Origin: an uncultured Sedimentitalea sp.
GTDB taxonomy: Bacteria > Pseudomonadota > Alphaproteobacteria > Rhodobacterales > Rhodobacteraceae
Assembly: GCA_947504115.1 (NCBI GenBank)
Contig: CANNGH010000003.1
Span: 1-64,000 of the forward strand
Direction of reading: 5' to 3'
Length of the DNA: 64,000 bases
Numbering within the stretch: the first letter of the stretch is position 1; each line of letters starts with the position of its first letter. The translations under genes and the position numbers were made by a program. Positions 56,975-64,000 of this stretch are shown here, piece by piece. Under the pieces are notes generated by a model that saw only the letters and a program-made list of their open reading frames with translations, made no database searches and had not been told where the DNA came from.

Positions 56975-57429
56975 CGGATGCGGAAAATGCCGTCGATCTC
57001 GACGGCGACGCCCAGCGGCAGGCTGGCGGCGGAAACGGCCGAGCGCGCATGCCGTCCGGCATCGCCCAGCGCCTCGACCAGAAAGTCGGAGGCGCCGTTG
57101 ATGACCTTGGGCTGGTCGGTGAAATCCGCCGTGGAGTTGACGAACCCCATCAGCTTGACCACCTGCACCAGCCGGTCGAGATCGCCGTCACATGCGGCCC
57201 GAACCTGCGCCAGAAGGCTGATCGCACAGCGCCGCGCCGCCGCCGCGCCGCGTTCCACGTCCATATCGGCGCCCAACTTGCCCTTTATCAGGCCGTTTTC
57301 GTCCGACGAGATCTGGCCCGAAACATAGATCGTATCGCCGTCCCGGACAAAAGGCACATAATTCGCAGCCGGAGCCGCCGCGTCGGGAAGGGTCACGCCC
57401 AGTTCGGCCAGTCGGGTTTCAATGCTCAT
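56971..57429 (-). CDS. RidA-family (YjgF/UK114) protein
   Basis: A 152-residue member of the reactive-imine deaminase family, of the longer YjgH-like group: PFVRDGDTIYVSGQISSDENG, then RRCAISLLAQVRAACDGDLDRL and VEIDGIFRIR. The Arg used in RidA catalysis is not obviously conserved, so true imine deaminase activity is uncertain. The ATG at 57429 fits the family; the longer frame is not needed. Confidence 0.87.
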   Translation of the reverse strand: MSIETRLAELGVTLPDAAAPAANYVPFVRDGDTIYVSGQISSDENGLIKGKLGADMDVERGAAAARRCAISLLAQVRAACDGDLDRLVQVVKLMGFVNSTADFTDQPKVINGASDFLVEALGDAGRHARSAVSAASLPLGVAVEIDGIFRIR

Positions 57430-57782
57430 CCTGTTTCCTGTCCTGTCAGAATCGCCCGGAACGCTACCGTCCCGCGCCCCGCGCGAAAAGGTCCATTTTT
57501 CCGGTTTCGCGGACCGCGCGGGTGAAATGCTCCGCCATCGGCTGAGCGGATACGCGATGGGCGCGCGCTCGTGGGTTCGTATCATAGCCTTGATCGCCAT
57601 GCCGGGAACCACCACAGCCCCCATGGCGCAAAAGGCGCGGCTTTGCCTTATTCCGCGCCTTGGCAGATACTCTGTTCCAAAACCGCGACAAATTCGTTAA
57701 GTCGAGCGTGAAAGGATGCGGGAAACCCCGCGATCCGCCCCGAACACGCTGCCGCAATCCATCAATGCTGGAACCAGACCGG
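57430..57782. other. 353-base gap between the RidA and MlaA genes
   Basis: I find no convincing gene here. One feature stands out: AAGGCGCGG (57632-57640) and CCGCGCCTT (57653-57661) form a perfect 9-bp inverted repeat with a 12-base loop. On the minus strand the stem is followed by TTTT, as in a terminator against antisense transcription into the RidA gene. A promoter for mlaA must lie in this gap but no consensus pair is clear. Confidence 0.5.
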
Positions 57783-58583
57783 ATGTCACTGAAATCCCGC
57801 CCCTATCGAATTGCCGGGACGCTGGGCCTTGTCGCCCTTGTCTCGGCCTGTTCCGTGCCCGATTCGAACTATGCCAACAGCGGCGAGGTTTTCGACCCGT
57901 ATGAAGACGCCAATCGCAGTGTTCACCGGTTCAACCTCGCGGTCGACTCGGCTCTGTTCCGGCCGGCATCGCGCGGCTATACCACCATCGTGCCCGATCC
58001 GATCGAGGACAGTTTCAACCATTTCTCGCAAAACCTGTCGGAACCCCGGGATACGGTGAACTTCCTGCTGCAGGGCCGCGTCAAGGAGGCAGGAATTTCG
58101 CTGGCGCGGTTCCTGGTCAACTCGACGATCGGCTTCGCCGGGCTGGCCGATCCCGCGACCGAGTTCGGCATTCCCGCGACCTCGACGGATTTCGGGGAAA
58201 CGCTCTATGTCTGGGGCGTCGATGAGGGCGCCTATGTCGAGCTGCCGATATTCGGCCCGTCCACCCAGCGCGACGCTGTCGGGAGGGTCGTGGATTTCTT
58301 TACCAATCCGCTGGGGTACAATGACAAGATCGACGACGAATACATCACCGTCTATGCCAACGTGGTCGAAAACCTCAGCGACCGGGGCCGCTATACCGAC
58401 ACGATCGATTCGATCCTGTATGAAAGCGCAGACAGTTACGCGGTCGCGCGCGTGATCTACCTGCAGAACCGGCGGTTCAAGCTGGAAGGAGCGGCAGGGG
58501 ACTCCTATGTTGACCCTTACGACGACCCCTATGCCGCCACCGACCCCTACGCAGACCCTTATGAGGATCCTTATGCCGATTAA
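57783..58583 (+). CDS. mlaA: MlaA/VacJ-like outer-membrane lipoprotein
   Basis: MlaA removes phospholipid from the outer leaflet of the outer membrane. The 266-residue protein has a lipoprotein signal with lipobox VSAC (Cys23) and the family core YEDANRSVHRFNLAVD, NHFSQNLSEPRDTVNFLLQG, RFLVNSTIGFAGLADPA, FGETLYVWGV and GPSTQRDAVGRVVDFF. The C-terminus carries five DPY units, which is unusual. The ATG at 57783 has GGAA upstream. Its stop overlaps the mlaC start region by 11 bases. Confidence 0.92.
   Translation: MSLKSRPYRIAGTLGLVALVSACSVPDSNYANSGEVFDPYEDANRSVHRFNLAVDSALFRPASRGYTTIVPDPIEDSFNHFSQNLSEPRDTVNFLLQGRVKEAGISLARFLVNSTIGFAGLADPATEFGIPATSTDFGETLYVWGVDEGAYVELPIFGPSTQRDAVGRVVDFFTNPLGYNDKIDDEYITVYANVVENLSDRGRYTDTIDSILYESADSYAVARVIYLQNRRFKLEGAAGDSYVDPYDDPYAATDPYADPYEDPYAD
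58512..58580 (+). repeat. DPY-coding tandem repeat at the 3' end of mlaA
   Basis: Five near-repeats coding for DPY followed by acidic or Ala residues occupy the last ~23 codons of mlaA. The last unit includes GAGGATCC, whose GAGG serves as the ribosome site for the mlaC ATG at 58573. Synonymous changes (CCT/CCC, TAC/TAT) show the repeats are not a recent exact duplication. Confidence 0.8.
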
Positions 58584-59184
58584 ACTTTTCAGCCGCCGCA
58601 GCTTTCTGACATCGGGCGTTGCAGCGATCGGGCTGGCGGCGCTGCTGCCCCTGCCGGCCTTCGCCCTGACCGAAGCCGGTGCGCGCCGGCTGATCGACAC
58701 CGTGGTCGGCGAAATCAACCGCGTCATCGCCTCGGGACAGTCCGAGGCCGCCATGATCGCTTCGTTCGAGCAGATTTTCGCACGCTACGCCGATGTGCCG
58801 GTCATGGCACGCTATGCGCTGGGCGCCGATGCGCGCCGTCTCAGCCAGTCGCAGATGCGCGCATTCACGCAAGCCTTTCAGGGCTATATCTCGCGCAAAT
58901 ACGGGCGGCGATTCCGCGAATTCATCGGCGCGCAGATCGTCGTGAACTCGGCCCGCCCGATCAAGAGCGGGTACGAGATCAAGGGCACCGCCAAGCTGCG
59001 CGGTGAAGCGCCGTTCGAGGTGACGTTCCTTGTCTCCGACCGCTCGGGGCGGGATCTGTTCTTCAACCTGTTCATCGAGGGCGTCAACATGCTGCTGACC
59101 GAACGCACCGAGATCGGTGCCCTGCTGGATCAGCGCGGCGGCAATATCGACCAGTTGATCGCGGATCTGCCGCGCGCGGGCTGA
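58573..59184 (+). CDS. mlaC: MlaC-like phospholipid-binding protein, Tat-type signal
   Basis: A 203-residue Tol-Toc ABC substrate-binding (Ttg2/MlaC) protein that shuttles phospholipid between outer-membrane MlaA and an inner-membrane MlaFEDB transporter. The N-terminus KLFSRRSFLTSGVAAIGLAALLPLPAFA has twin Arg in SRRSFL, like a Tat signal. The core includes SQMRAFTQAFQGYISRKYGRRF and FFNLFIEGVNMLLTER. The ATG at 58573 has GAGG six bases upstream, inside mlaA. mlaD, E, F and B are not in the window. Confidence 0.9.
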   Translation: MPIKLFSRRSFLTSGVAAIGLAALLPLPAFALTEAGARRLIDTVVGEINRVIASGQSEAAMIASFEQIFARYADVPVMARYALGADARRLSQSQMRAFTQAFQGYISRKYGRRFREFIGAQIVVNSARPIKSGYEIKGTAKLRGEAPFEVTFLVSDRSGRDLFFNLFIEGVNMLLTERTEIGALLDQRGGNIDQLIADLPRAG

Positions 59185-59216
59185 CCCCGAACCCGCAGCA
59201 GGACCAGGCCGTAACA

Positions 59217-59247
59217 GGGCGCTCCGGAACGAGGGAGCGCCCTTTTT
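59217..59247 (+). terminator. Rho-independent terminator after mlaC
   Basis: GGGCGCTCC (59217-59225), an 8-base loop and GGAGCGCCC (59234-59242) form a perfect 9-bp stem followed by TTTTT, 32 bases past the mlaC stop. Confidence 0.92.
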
Positions 59248-59264
59248 CTCGGTGGGCGTGGCGA

Positions 59265-61466
59265 TCAGCCGCCGAAGATGTCGCGCAACACCTGATCCAC
59301 CACCGCGCCCAGGCCACCGCCGCCTTGTGCGGGCGCCGCGGCGCGCGGTTGTTGCGGTTGGGGCTGTCGTTGCGGTTGCGGCGCTCCGGGCGGTTCGCGC
59401 ATCGGCAGGGGCTTGGGCTGCAGCCCGTCATGCACGCGCACCATGGTCTCGTGCCAGATCTCGGCCGGCAATCCGCCTCCGGTCACACCGGTCAGCGGCG
59501 TGTTGTCGTCATACCCCATCCAGACACCGGTGACGTAATCCGCGGTGAAGCCGATGAACCACGCATCGCGCGCCGACTGGCTGGTGCCGGTCTTGCCGGC
59601 GGCCTGCCAACCGGGGATCGCGGCGCGACTGCCGGTGCCGCCCGATATCACCTTTTCCATCATCCAGATCAGTTCCTGAGCCGCTTCGGTGCGGATCACA
59701 CGCTCGCCGATGCCGCCTTCCAGCCCCATCAGCGGCGTCTCGTCGCCCAGCAGGCGCAATTCGGTCAGCCCATAGGGCGTCACCGACGATCCGCCGTTCA
59801 GGATACCGGCAAAGGCACCGGTCATCTCGATCAGCGTGCTTTCGGACGCCCCCAGCGCCAGCGCCGGGCCCGCCGCCAGATCGCTCTCGATGCCGAAGCC
59901 ACTGGCCACCTGACGCACGCGCTCGCGGCCGACCTCTTCCGAGACCTTGACCGCAGGCACGTTCAGCGAATCCTTGAGGGCCTGAACCAGTGTGACGCGC
60001 CCGTAATGGCGATTGGTGTAGTTGTCCGGGCACCATTGGCCCGAACCGGGAATGTTCATGCAAAACGGCTCGTCCACCACGGTCGCATAGGGCGAATGGC
60101 CCAGTTCCAGCGCGGTGGCATAGACGAAGGGCTTGAACGCCGACCCGGTCTGGCGCAGCGCCTGCGTGGCGCGGTTGAAGGCGCCGGCGACCTTGGTTTC
60201 CCGCCCGCCGACCATCGCACGCACCGCCCCGTCCGCCGACATCACCACGATCGCCGCCTGCGCCTTGGAGCCGTCGCGCACCTTGTTCTCGAATATGAAC
60301 TGCATCGCGTCCTCGGCGGCCTTTTGCAGCCGGCGGTCCAGCGTGGTGCGGATGATCACGTCCTCGGTCGTGTTGCGGGTGAAATATTCCGGTCCGCTGG
60401 TCATCACCCAATCGGCGAAATAGCCCCCGGCCCGGTCCGACGCGGCCTTGGACAATTCGGCGGGATGCTCGCGCGCCTCGCGCGCCTGCGCCGCCGTCAG
60501 GTAGCCCTGGTTTTCCATCAGCCCGACGATGACATTGGCGCGATTCTGCGCGCGCGCCAGATCGTTGGTGGGTGCGAACCGCGACGGCGCGACCAGAAGT
60601 CCGCCCAGCATCGCGGCCTCGGCGGGCGACACCTCGGATGCGGACTTGCCGAAATACCGTTCGGCCGCAGCCTCGAAACCGCGCGCGCCCGCCCCCAGAA
60701 AGGCGCGGTTCATGTAGATGGTCAGGATTTCGTCCTTGGTGTATTTCGCCTCCATTGCCATCGCATACCCGGCTTCCTCGATCTTGCGCCAAAGGGTGCT
60801 GCGCCGGCATTCGGCCTCGTACTCCGCCTCGGTCAGGCCATCTGCGGGATCATAGGGTTTGCCCAGACACAACAACTTGGCCGTCTGCTGCGTCAGCGTC
60901 GAGCCGCCATGACCCGAGAACGGGCCGCGCCCCTCGCTCAGGTTGATGCGCACGGCGCTTGCGATACCGCGCGGGCTGACGCCGAAATGGCGGTAGAACC
61001 GTCTGTCCTCGGTGGCGACGATGGCGTTTTTCAAATGCGGCGATACCGTCTGGGCCGTCACGACGCCGCCGAATTGATCGCCGCGCCAGGCAAAGACATC
61101 GCCCTGATCGTCAAGCAGCGTCACCGAGCCGCGCGCGCGCCCGTCCAGCATGGCGGTGGCCTCGGGCAAGGTGGTGTAGTAATACCCGACCCCCAGCGCG
61201 ATCAGCGCCAGCAAGACCATGGTGAAACGCCAGGTCAGGCCCCAGATCGCGCCGCCGACAAAGCGCAGTGTCCGGCTGAGGAAACCGCGCGGAGGGCCGT
61301 TGCCGCCGCCCCTTTTGCGTTTCGGCGGGACGCGGCGGGACCGTGTCTTGGCCGCGCGTGCCGGAGTCGCCTTGGGTTTGGCCGATTTGCGCACCGGCTT
61401 GGCCGCCGTTTTCTTGCGCGTTTGGCGCTTGTCGGCCACCAGGGGTGTCTTTCGTCTGTCACTCAT
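59265..61466 (-). CDS. mrcA: Class A penicillin-binding protein (PBP1-type)
   Basis: A bifunctional peptidoglycan glycosyltransferase/transpeptidase of 733 residues. A Lys/Arg-rich cytoplasmic tail (1-62) precedes a TM (about 80-98). The GT51 domain has Glu153 in EDRRFYRH and GGSTLTQQTAKLL. The transpeptidase domain has Ser442/Lys445 in TGSAFKPF and KTGTS. A Pro/Gln-rich C-terminal tail follows. At this length it lacks the OB insert of long PBP1a and is nearer PBP1b/2d-type enzymes. Confidence 0.94.
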   Translation of the reverse strand: MSDRRKTPLVADKRQTRKKTAAKPVRKSAKPKATPARAAKTRSRRVPPKRKRGGGNGPPRGFLSRTLRFVGGAIWGLTWRFTMVLLALIALGVGYYYTTLPEATAMLDGRARGSVTLLDDQGDVFAWRGDQFGGVVTAQTVSPHLKNAIVATEDRRFYRHFGVSPRGIASAVRINLSEGRGPFSGHGGSTLTQQTAKLLCLGKPYDPADGLTEAEYEAECRRSTLWRKIEEAGYAMAMEAKYTKDEILTIYMNRAFLGAGARGFEAAAERYFGKSASEVSPAEAAMLGGLLVAPSRFAPTNDLARAQNRANVIVGLMENQGYLTAAQAREAREHPAELSKAASDRAGGYFADWVMTSGPEYFTRNTTEDVIIRTTLDRRLQKAAEDAMQFIFENKVRDGSKAQAAIVVMSADGAVRAMVGGRETKVAGAFNRATQALRQTGSAFKPFVYATALELGHSPYATVVDEPFCMNIPGSGQWCPDNYTNRHYGRVTLVQALKDSLNVPAVKVSEEVGRERVRQVASGFGIESDLAAGPALALGASESTLIEMTGAFAGILNGGSSVTPYGLTELRLLGDETPLMGLEGGIGERVIRTEAAQELIWMMEKVISGGTGSRAAIPGWQAAGKTGTSQSARDAWFIGFTADYVTGVWMGYDDNTPLTGVTGGGLPAEIWHETMVRVHDGLQPKPLPMREPPGAPQPQRQPQPQQPRAAAPAQGGGGLGAVVDQVLRDIFGG

Positions 61467-61594
61467 GCTCAGCCCTGCCCGGCCCTGTTTTTGCGCACTT
61501 TAGCGTTCCCGGCCCGGTTTGTAGAGGGGCGATCGGGACAGCATCGCGCGCCGTGCGTCTGCTGGCCGAACCGGCCTTTTCGCGGGTTTGATAC

Positions 61595-62779
61595 CTAGAC
61601 GCCCGCATCCACAATGGCCCGCGCCAGAACCGGCACCGTGTCGCGGTTCAGTCCGGCGATGTTCATGCGGCTGTCCCCGACCATATAGATGCCGTGATCG
61701 ACGCGCAGCTTCTCCACCAGCTCGGGCGTGGTGCCCAGACGCGAGAACATGCCGCGGTGCTGCGCCAGAAATCCGAACCGGTCCGACCCGGTCAGGCGCT
61801 GCAATTCGCCCGCCAGTTGCTCGCGCAGGGCCAGCATGGATCGGCGCACCTCTTCCAGTTCGCTCATCCAGTCGGCGCGCAGGGCGCTGTCGTTCAGGAT
61901 CATGGTGACCAGCCGCGCGCCGTGATCGGGGGGGAACGAATAATTCTGCCGGTTCAGGAACGCCAGCGTGCCCTGGTTCATCGCCGTCGCGCCTGCATCC
62001 TGCGAGACCGCCATCAAAAGGCCGGTGCGTTCGCGGTAGATGCCGAAATTCTTCGAACAACTGGCCGCGATCAGACATTCGGGCACCTGCGACGCCACCA
62101 TTCGCGTCGGCTGCGCATCCGCCTCCAGCCCGTCGCCAAAGCCCTGATAGGCGATGTCGATCATCGGCACCGCGCCCGTGTCGTTCAGCAGGTCGATCAC
62201 CGCCTGCCATTCGACAGTGTTCAGGTTGGCCCCGGTCGGGTTGTGACAGCAGCCATGCAGCAGCACCACATCGCCCTTCTTGGCCCCCTGCAGGTCCGCC
62301 ATCATCCCGTCGAAATCGACGCCGCCGGTGCTATCGTCGAAATAGCGGTAGGCGACGGCTTCCATGCCCAGATATTGCAGGATCGACAGATGGTTGGGCC
62401 AGGTCGGATCGGACACGAAGATGCGCGCGTCCGGGTTGGCCAGGCGGATCATCTCGAACGCCTGGCGCACCGCCCCGGTGCCGCCGGGGGTGGCGGCGGC
62501 GGCGATATTCTCGCGCGGCACCGAATTGTTCAGGATCAGGCGGATCATCGCGTCGGCAAAGGCGGGATCGCCGGCCAGCCCGACATAGGCCTTGGTGGTC
62601 TGTTCCTGCCACAGGCGATGTTCCGCCGCCTTGACGGCGCGCATCACGGGCGTGACACCCTCGGCGTTGCGATAGACACCGACCCCGAGGTCGATCTTGG
62701 CGGTGCGCGGATCGTCACGGAACGCCTGCATCAGCGCCAGGATCTTGTCCGCAGGTTGGGATTTGAGCGTTTCGAACAT
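61595..62779 (-). CDS. Aspartate/aromatic amino acid aminotransferase, class I
   Basis: A PLP enzyme of 394 residues in the AspC/TyrB (subgroup I-alpha) family. The PLP Lys243 lies in SCSKNFGIYRERTG. The N-terminal DLGVGVYRNAEG, HGCCHNPTG, and Arg in MNIAGLNRDT are typical. It probably transfers amino groups between glutamate and aromatic or C4 keto acids. Its start shares a base with the sseA stop. Confidence 0.93.
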   Translation of the reverse strand: MFETLKSQPADKILALMQAFRDDPRTAKIDLGVGVYRNAEGVTPVMRAVKAAEHRLWQEQTTKAYVGLAGDPAFADAMIRLILNNSVPRENIAAAATPGGTGAVRQAFEMIRLANPDARIFVSDPTWPNHLSILQYLGMEAVAYRYFDDSTGGVDFDGMMADLQGAKKGDVVLLHGCCHNPTGANLNTVEWQAVIDLLNDTGAVPMIDIAYQGFGDGLEADAQPTRMVASQVPECLIAASCSKNFGIYRERTGLLMAVSQDAGATAMNQGTLAFLNRQNYSFPPDHGARLVTMILNDSALRADWMSELEEVRRSMLALREQLAGELQRLTGSDRFGFLAQHRGMFSRLGTTPELVEKLRVDHGIYMVGDSRMNIAGLNRDTVPVLARAIVDAGV

Positions 62780-63636
62780 CAGGTTGCATCTCCTGTCGCG
62801 ACGGGAAGGGTCGCGAATGCGCCCCACTCGGCCCACGATCCGTCATAGAGAGAATGATCGGTCTTGCCGATCCGTTCCAGCGCAAGCGACAGAACCGCCG
62901 CCGTGACGCCCGACCCGCAGGTCGTGATGGCGGGCCGGTTCAGATCGACACCGGCGGATTGGAACACGGCGCGCAGGTCATCGCGTGATTTCATGGTGCC
63001 ATCGGCAGTCAGCAGATCGCCATGGGGCACATTGAGCGAGCCGGGAATATGCCCGCCGCGCAATCCGTCACGCGGTTCCGGCTCGTCGCCGCGGAACCGG
63101 CCGGGCGAGCGGGCGTCGATGATCACTTGATCGCCCAGCTTGCTTGCCTGCGACACGTGCGTGACATCGCGCACCAAGGCGTTCTGCACCCGCGTCGTCA
63201 TGTGACGGTCGCGCACCACCGGCGGCATGTCCTCGACCGGGTGGCCTTCTGCCTGCCACTTGGGGAATCCGCCATCCAGCACCGCGATATCGGTGTGCCC
63301 CATAAGCCGGAACAGCCACCACACCCGCGCCGCCGAGCACAGCCCGGAGCCGTCATAGACCACCACCTGATGCCCGTCGCCCACGCCCATCGCGCGCATC
63401 CGCGCGACGAATTTCTCGGGGGGCGGCGCCATATGCGGCAGGTCGGAACGCTGGTCCGAGATCTCGTCGATATCGAAGAACCGCGCGCCGGGGATATGGG
63501 CTGCGCGATACTCGGCCTTCGGGTCGCGTCCCGCCGCCGGCAGATACCACGACCCATCCAGAACCCGCAGGTCGGGGTCCTGCAGATGCGCGGCCAGCCA
63601 ATCGGTCGAGACAAGTGTTTTCGGATCGTCCTGCAT
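62779..63636 (-). CDS. sseA: 3-mercaptopyruvate/thiosulfate sulfurtransferase
   Basis: A tandem rhodanese of 285 residues. The active Cys240 lies in TTCGSGVTA, the CGSGVTA loop being typical of mercaptopyruvate sulfurtransferase. Domain 1 has SWYLPAAGRDPKAEYRAAHIPGARFFDID. It moves sulfane sulfur from 3-mercaptopyruvate to thiols or cyanide. The gene is translationally coupled to the aminotransferase; transamination of cysteine would yield its substrate, which makes the pairing sensible. Confidence 0.93.
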   Translation of the reverse strand: MQDDPKTLVSTDWLAAHLQDPDLRVLDGSWYLPAAGRDPKAEYRAAHIPGARFFDIDEISDQRSDLPHMAPPPEKFVARMRAMGVGDGHQVVVYDGSGLCSAARVWWLFRLMGHTDIAVLDGGFPKWQAEGHPVEDMPPVVRDRHMTTRVQNALVRDVTHVSQASKLGDQVIIDARSPGRFRGDEPEPRDGLRGGHIPGSLNVPHGDLLTADGTMKSRDDLRAVFQSAGVDLNRPAITTCGSGVTAAVLSLALERIGKTDHSLYDGSWAEWGAFATLPVATGDAT

Positions 63637-63752
63637 GGTCGGGAACCCTGTTCTGCAATCGCGTTCTGCATTACGCGGGGGCGCGCTCTGTTGCAAGTCC
63701 GTGGACGCGTCCAAGCGGGAAAGCGACCTGTGGACGGCCATGGTGCGACCGC

Positions 63753-64000
63753 TCAGCGATTTTCCTTGAGCAGGCGTTGTTTCTGACGCGACCAGTCCCG
63801 TTTGGCCTGGGTTTCGCGCTTGTCGTGGCTTTTCTTGCCCTTTGCGATGCCCAGCTTGATCTTGGCCATGCCGCGATGGTTGAAATACAGCACCAGCGGC
63901 ACCAGCGTCATGCCCTTGCGCTGGGTCGCGTTCCAGAGATTGGCCAATTCCTTGCGCGATACCAGCAGCTTGCGCGGGCGGCGCTCCTCGTGGCGAAAAG
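63753..64000 (-). CDS. smpB: SsrA-binding protein SmpB, C-terminal part (cut by window edge)
   Basis: The visible C-terminal ~80 residues include [42 protein letters not shown]-like [10 protein letters not shown] and the [10 protein letters not shown] tail that binds in the decoding centre. SmpB delivers tmRNA to stalled ribosomes. The first ~80 residues lie beyond base 64000. Confidence 0.95.
   Translation of the reverse strand, partial: FRHEERRPRKLLVSRKELANLWNATQRKGMTLVPLVLYFNHRGMAKIKLGIAKGKKSHDKRETQAKRDWSRQKQRLLKENR

Noticed and set aside
61564-61576. Short hairpin GGCCG-AAC-CGGCC followed by TTTT
   Set aside because: It points along the plus strand, where no gene ends; the stem is only 5 bp and both neighbouring genes are on the minus strand.
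59325-61598. 757-codon plus-strand frame opposite the penicillin-binding protein
   Set aside because: Antisense shadow; all transglycosylase and transpeptidase motifs are on the minus strand.

Overview
The window is a chromosomal segment of a high-GC alphaproteobacterium, most likely Rhodobacteraceae/Roseobacteraceae. The evidence is the ChvG-ChvI/HprK/RapZ/EIIA(Man)/HPr block next to pckA, the pckA-methylsuccinyl-CoA dehydrogenase neighbourhood, the pdxJ-acpS-lepB-rnc-era-recO order, a marine-type soeABC operon, and REP-like gene-end elements of a kind familiar in this family. Both ends cut genes: tuf on the left and smpB on the right. I see no rRNA, tRNA, CRISPR array, insertion sequence, prophage or plasmid origin. 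Coding density is about 93 percent and almost every gene belongs to a recognisable family.

Region by region. (1) 1-5 kb: tuf, a lipoprotein, parC, an SH3-domain protein and an SDR. (2) 5.2-9.7 kb: a small HIG1-like membrane protein, a cobalamin adenosyltransferase, etfBA and 3-hydroxybutyryl-CoA dehydrogenase, i.e. acyl-CoA metabolism and its electron carrier. (3) 9.8-15.1 kb: a minus-strand regulatory operon chvI-chvG-hprK-rapZ-EIIA-HPr-acyltransferase, tightly coupled by overlapping start and stop codons. (4) 15.4-18.9 kb: pckA and a methylsuccinyl-CoA dehydrogenase, gluconeogenesis and the ethylmalonyl-CoA pathway. (5) 18.9-28.1 kb: a long minus-strand housekeeping run (folK, rpoZ, the (p)ppGpp enzyme, a DUF2062 protein, pdxJ, a CAP protein, acpS, lepB, rnc, era, a DUF1491 protein, recO). 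(6) 28.2-31.3 kb: a NYN-domain protein, cytochrome c, ispH, a DUF3429 protein and rnhA. (7) 31.3-35.8 kb: soeABC, a cytoplasmic sulfite-oxidising molybdoenzyme with its Fe-S subunit and membrane anchor. (8) 35.9-47.7 kb: dapA, a lytic transglycosylase, a transporter, MnmD with a divergent FAD enzyme, an OmpA lipoprotein, an Ada-like protein, a secreted DsrE-like protein, nth, a sugar kinase, a GNAT, rppH and a LysR regulator. (9) 47.7-57.4 kb: an OmpA/AhpD-like/GNAT/CinA-like overlapping operon, sfsA, map, rsmD, a ferredoxin-reductase-type flavoprotein, a peroxiredoxin, phhB, a DUF482 protein, a phosphodiesterase and a RidA protein. (10) 57.8-64 kb: mlaA-mlaC, a class A penicillin-binding protein, an aromatic aminotransferase, a sulfurtransferase and smpB.

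Taken together the genes suggest an aerobic heterotroph that assimilates organic acids and acetyl-CoA (pckA, Mcd, EtfAB, a B12-dependent arm), can detoxify or respire sulfite from organosulfur compounds, and senses envelope or carbon status through ChvGI coupled to an HPr phosphorelay. No wholly new multi-gene system stands out. The most unusual structures are a 12-bp perfect inverted repeat upstream of the NYN-domain gene, a paired palindrome/direct-repeat array upstream of pckA, a DPY-repeat tail on MlaA whose codons also carry the mlaC ribosome site, and MnmC functions apparently divided between two divergent genes.
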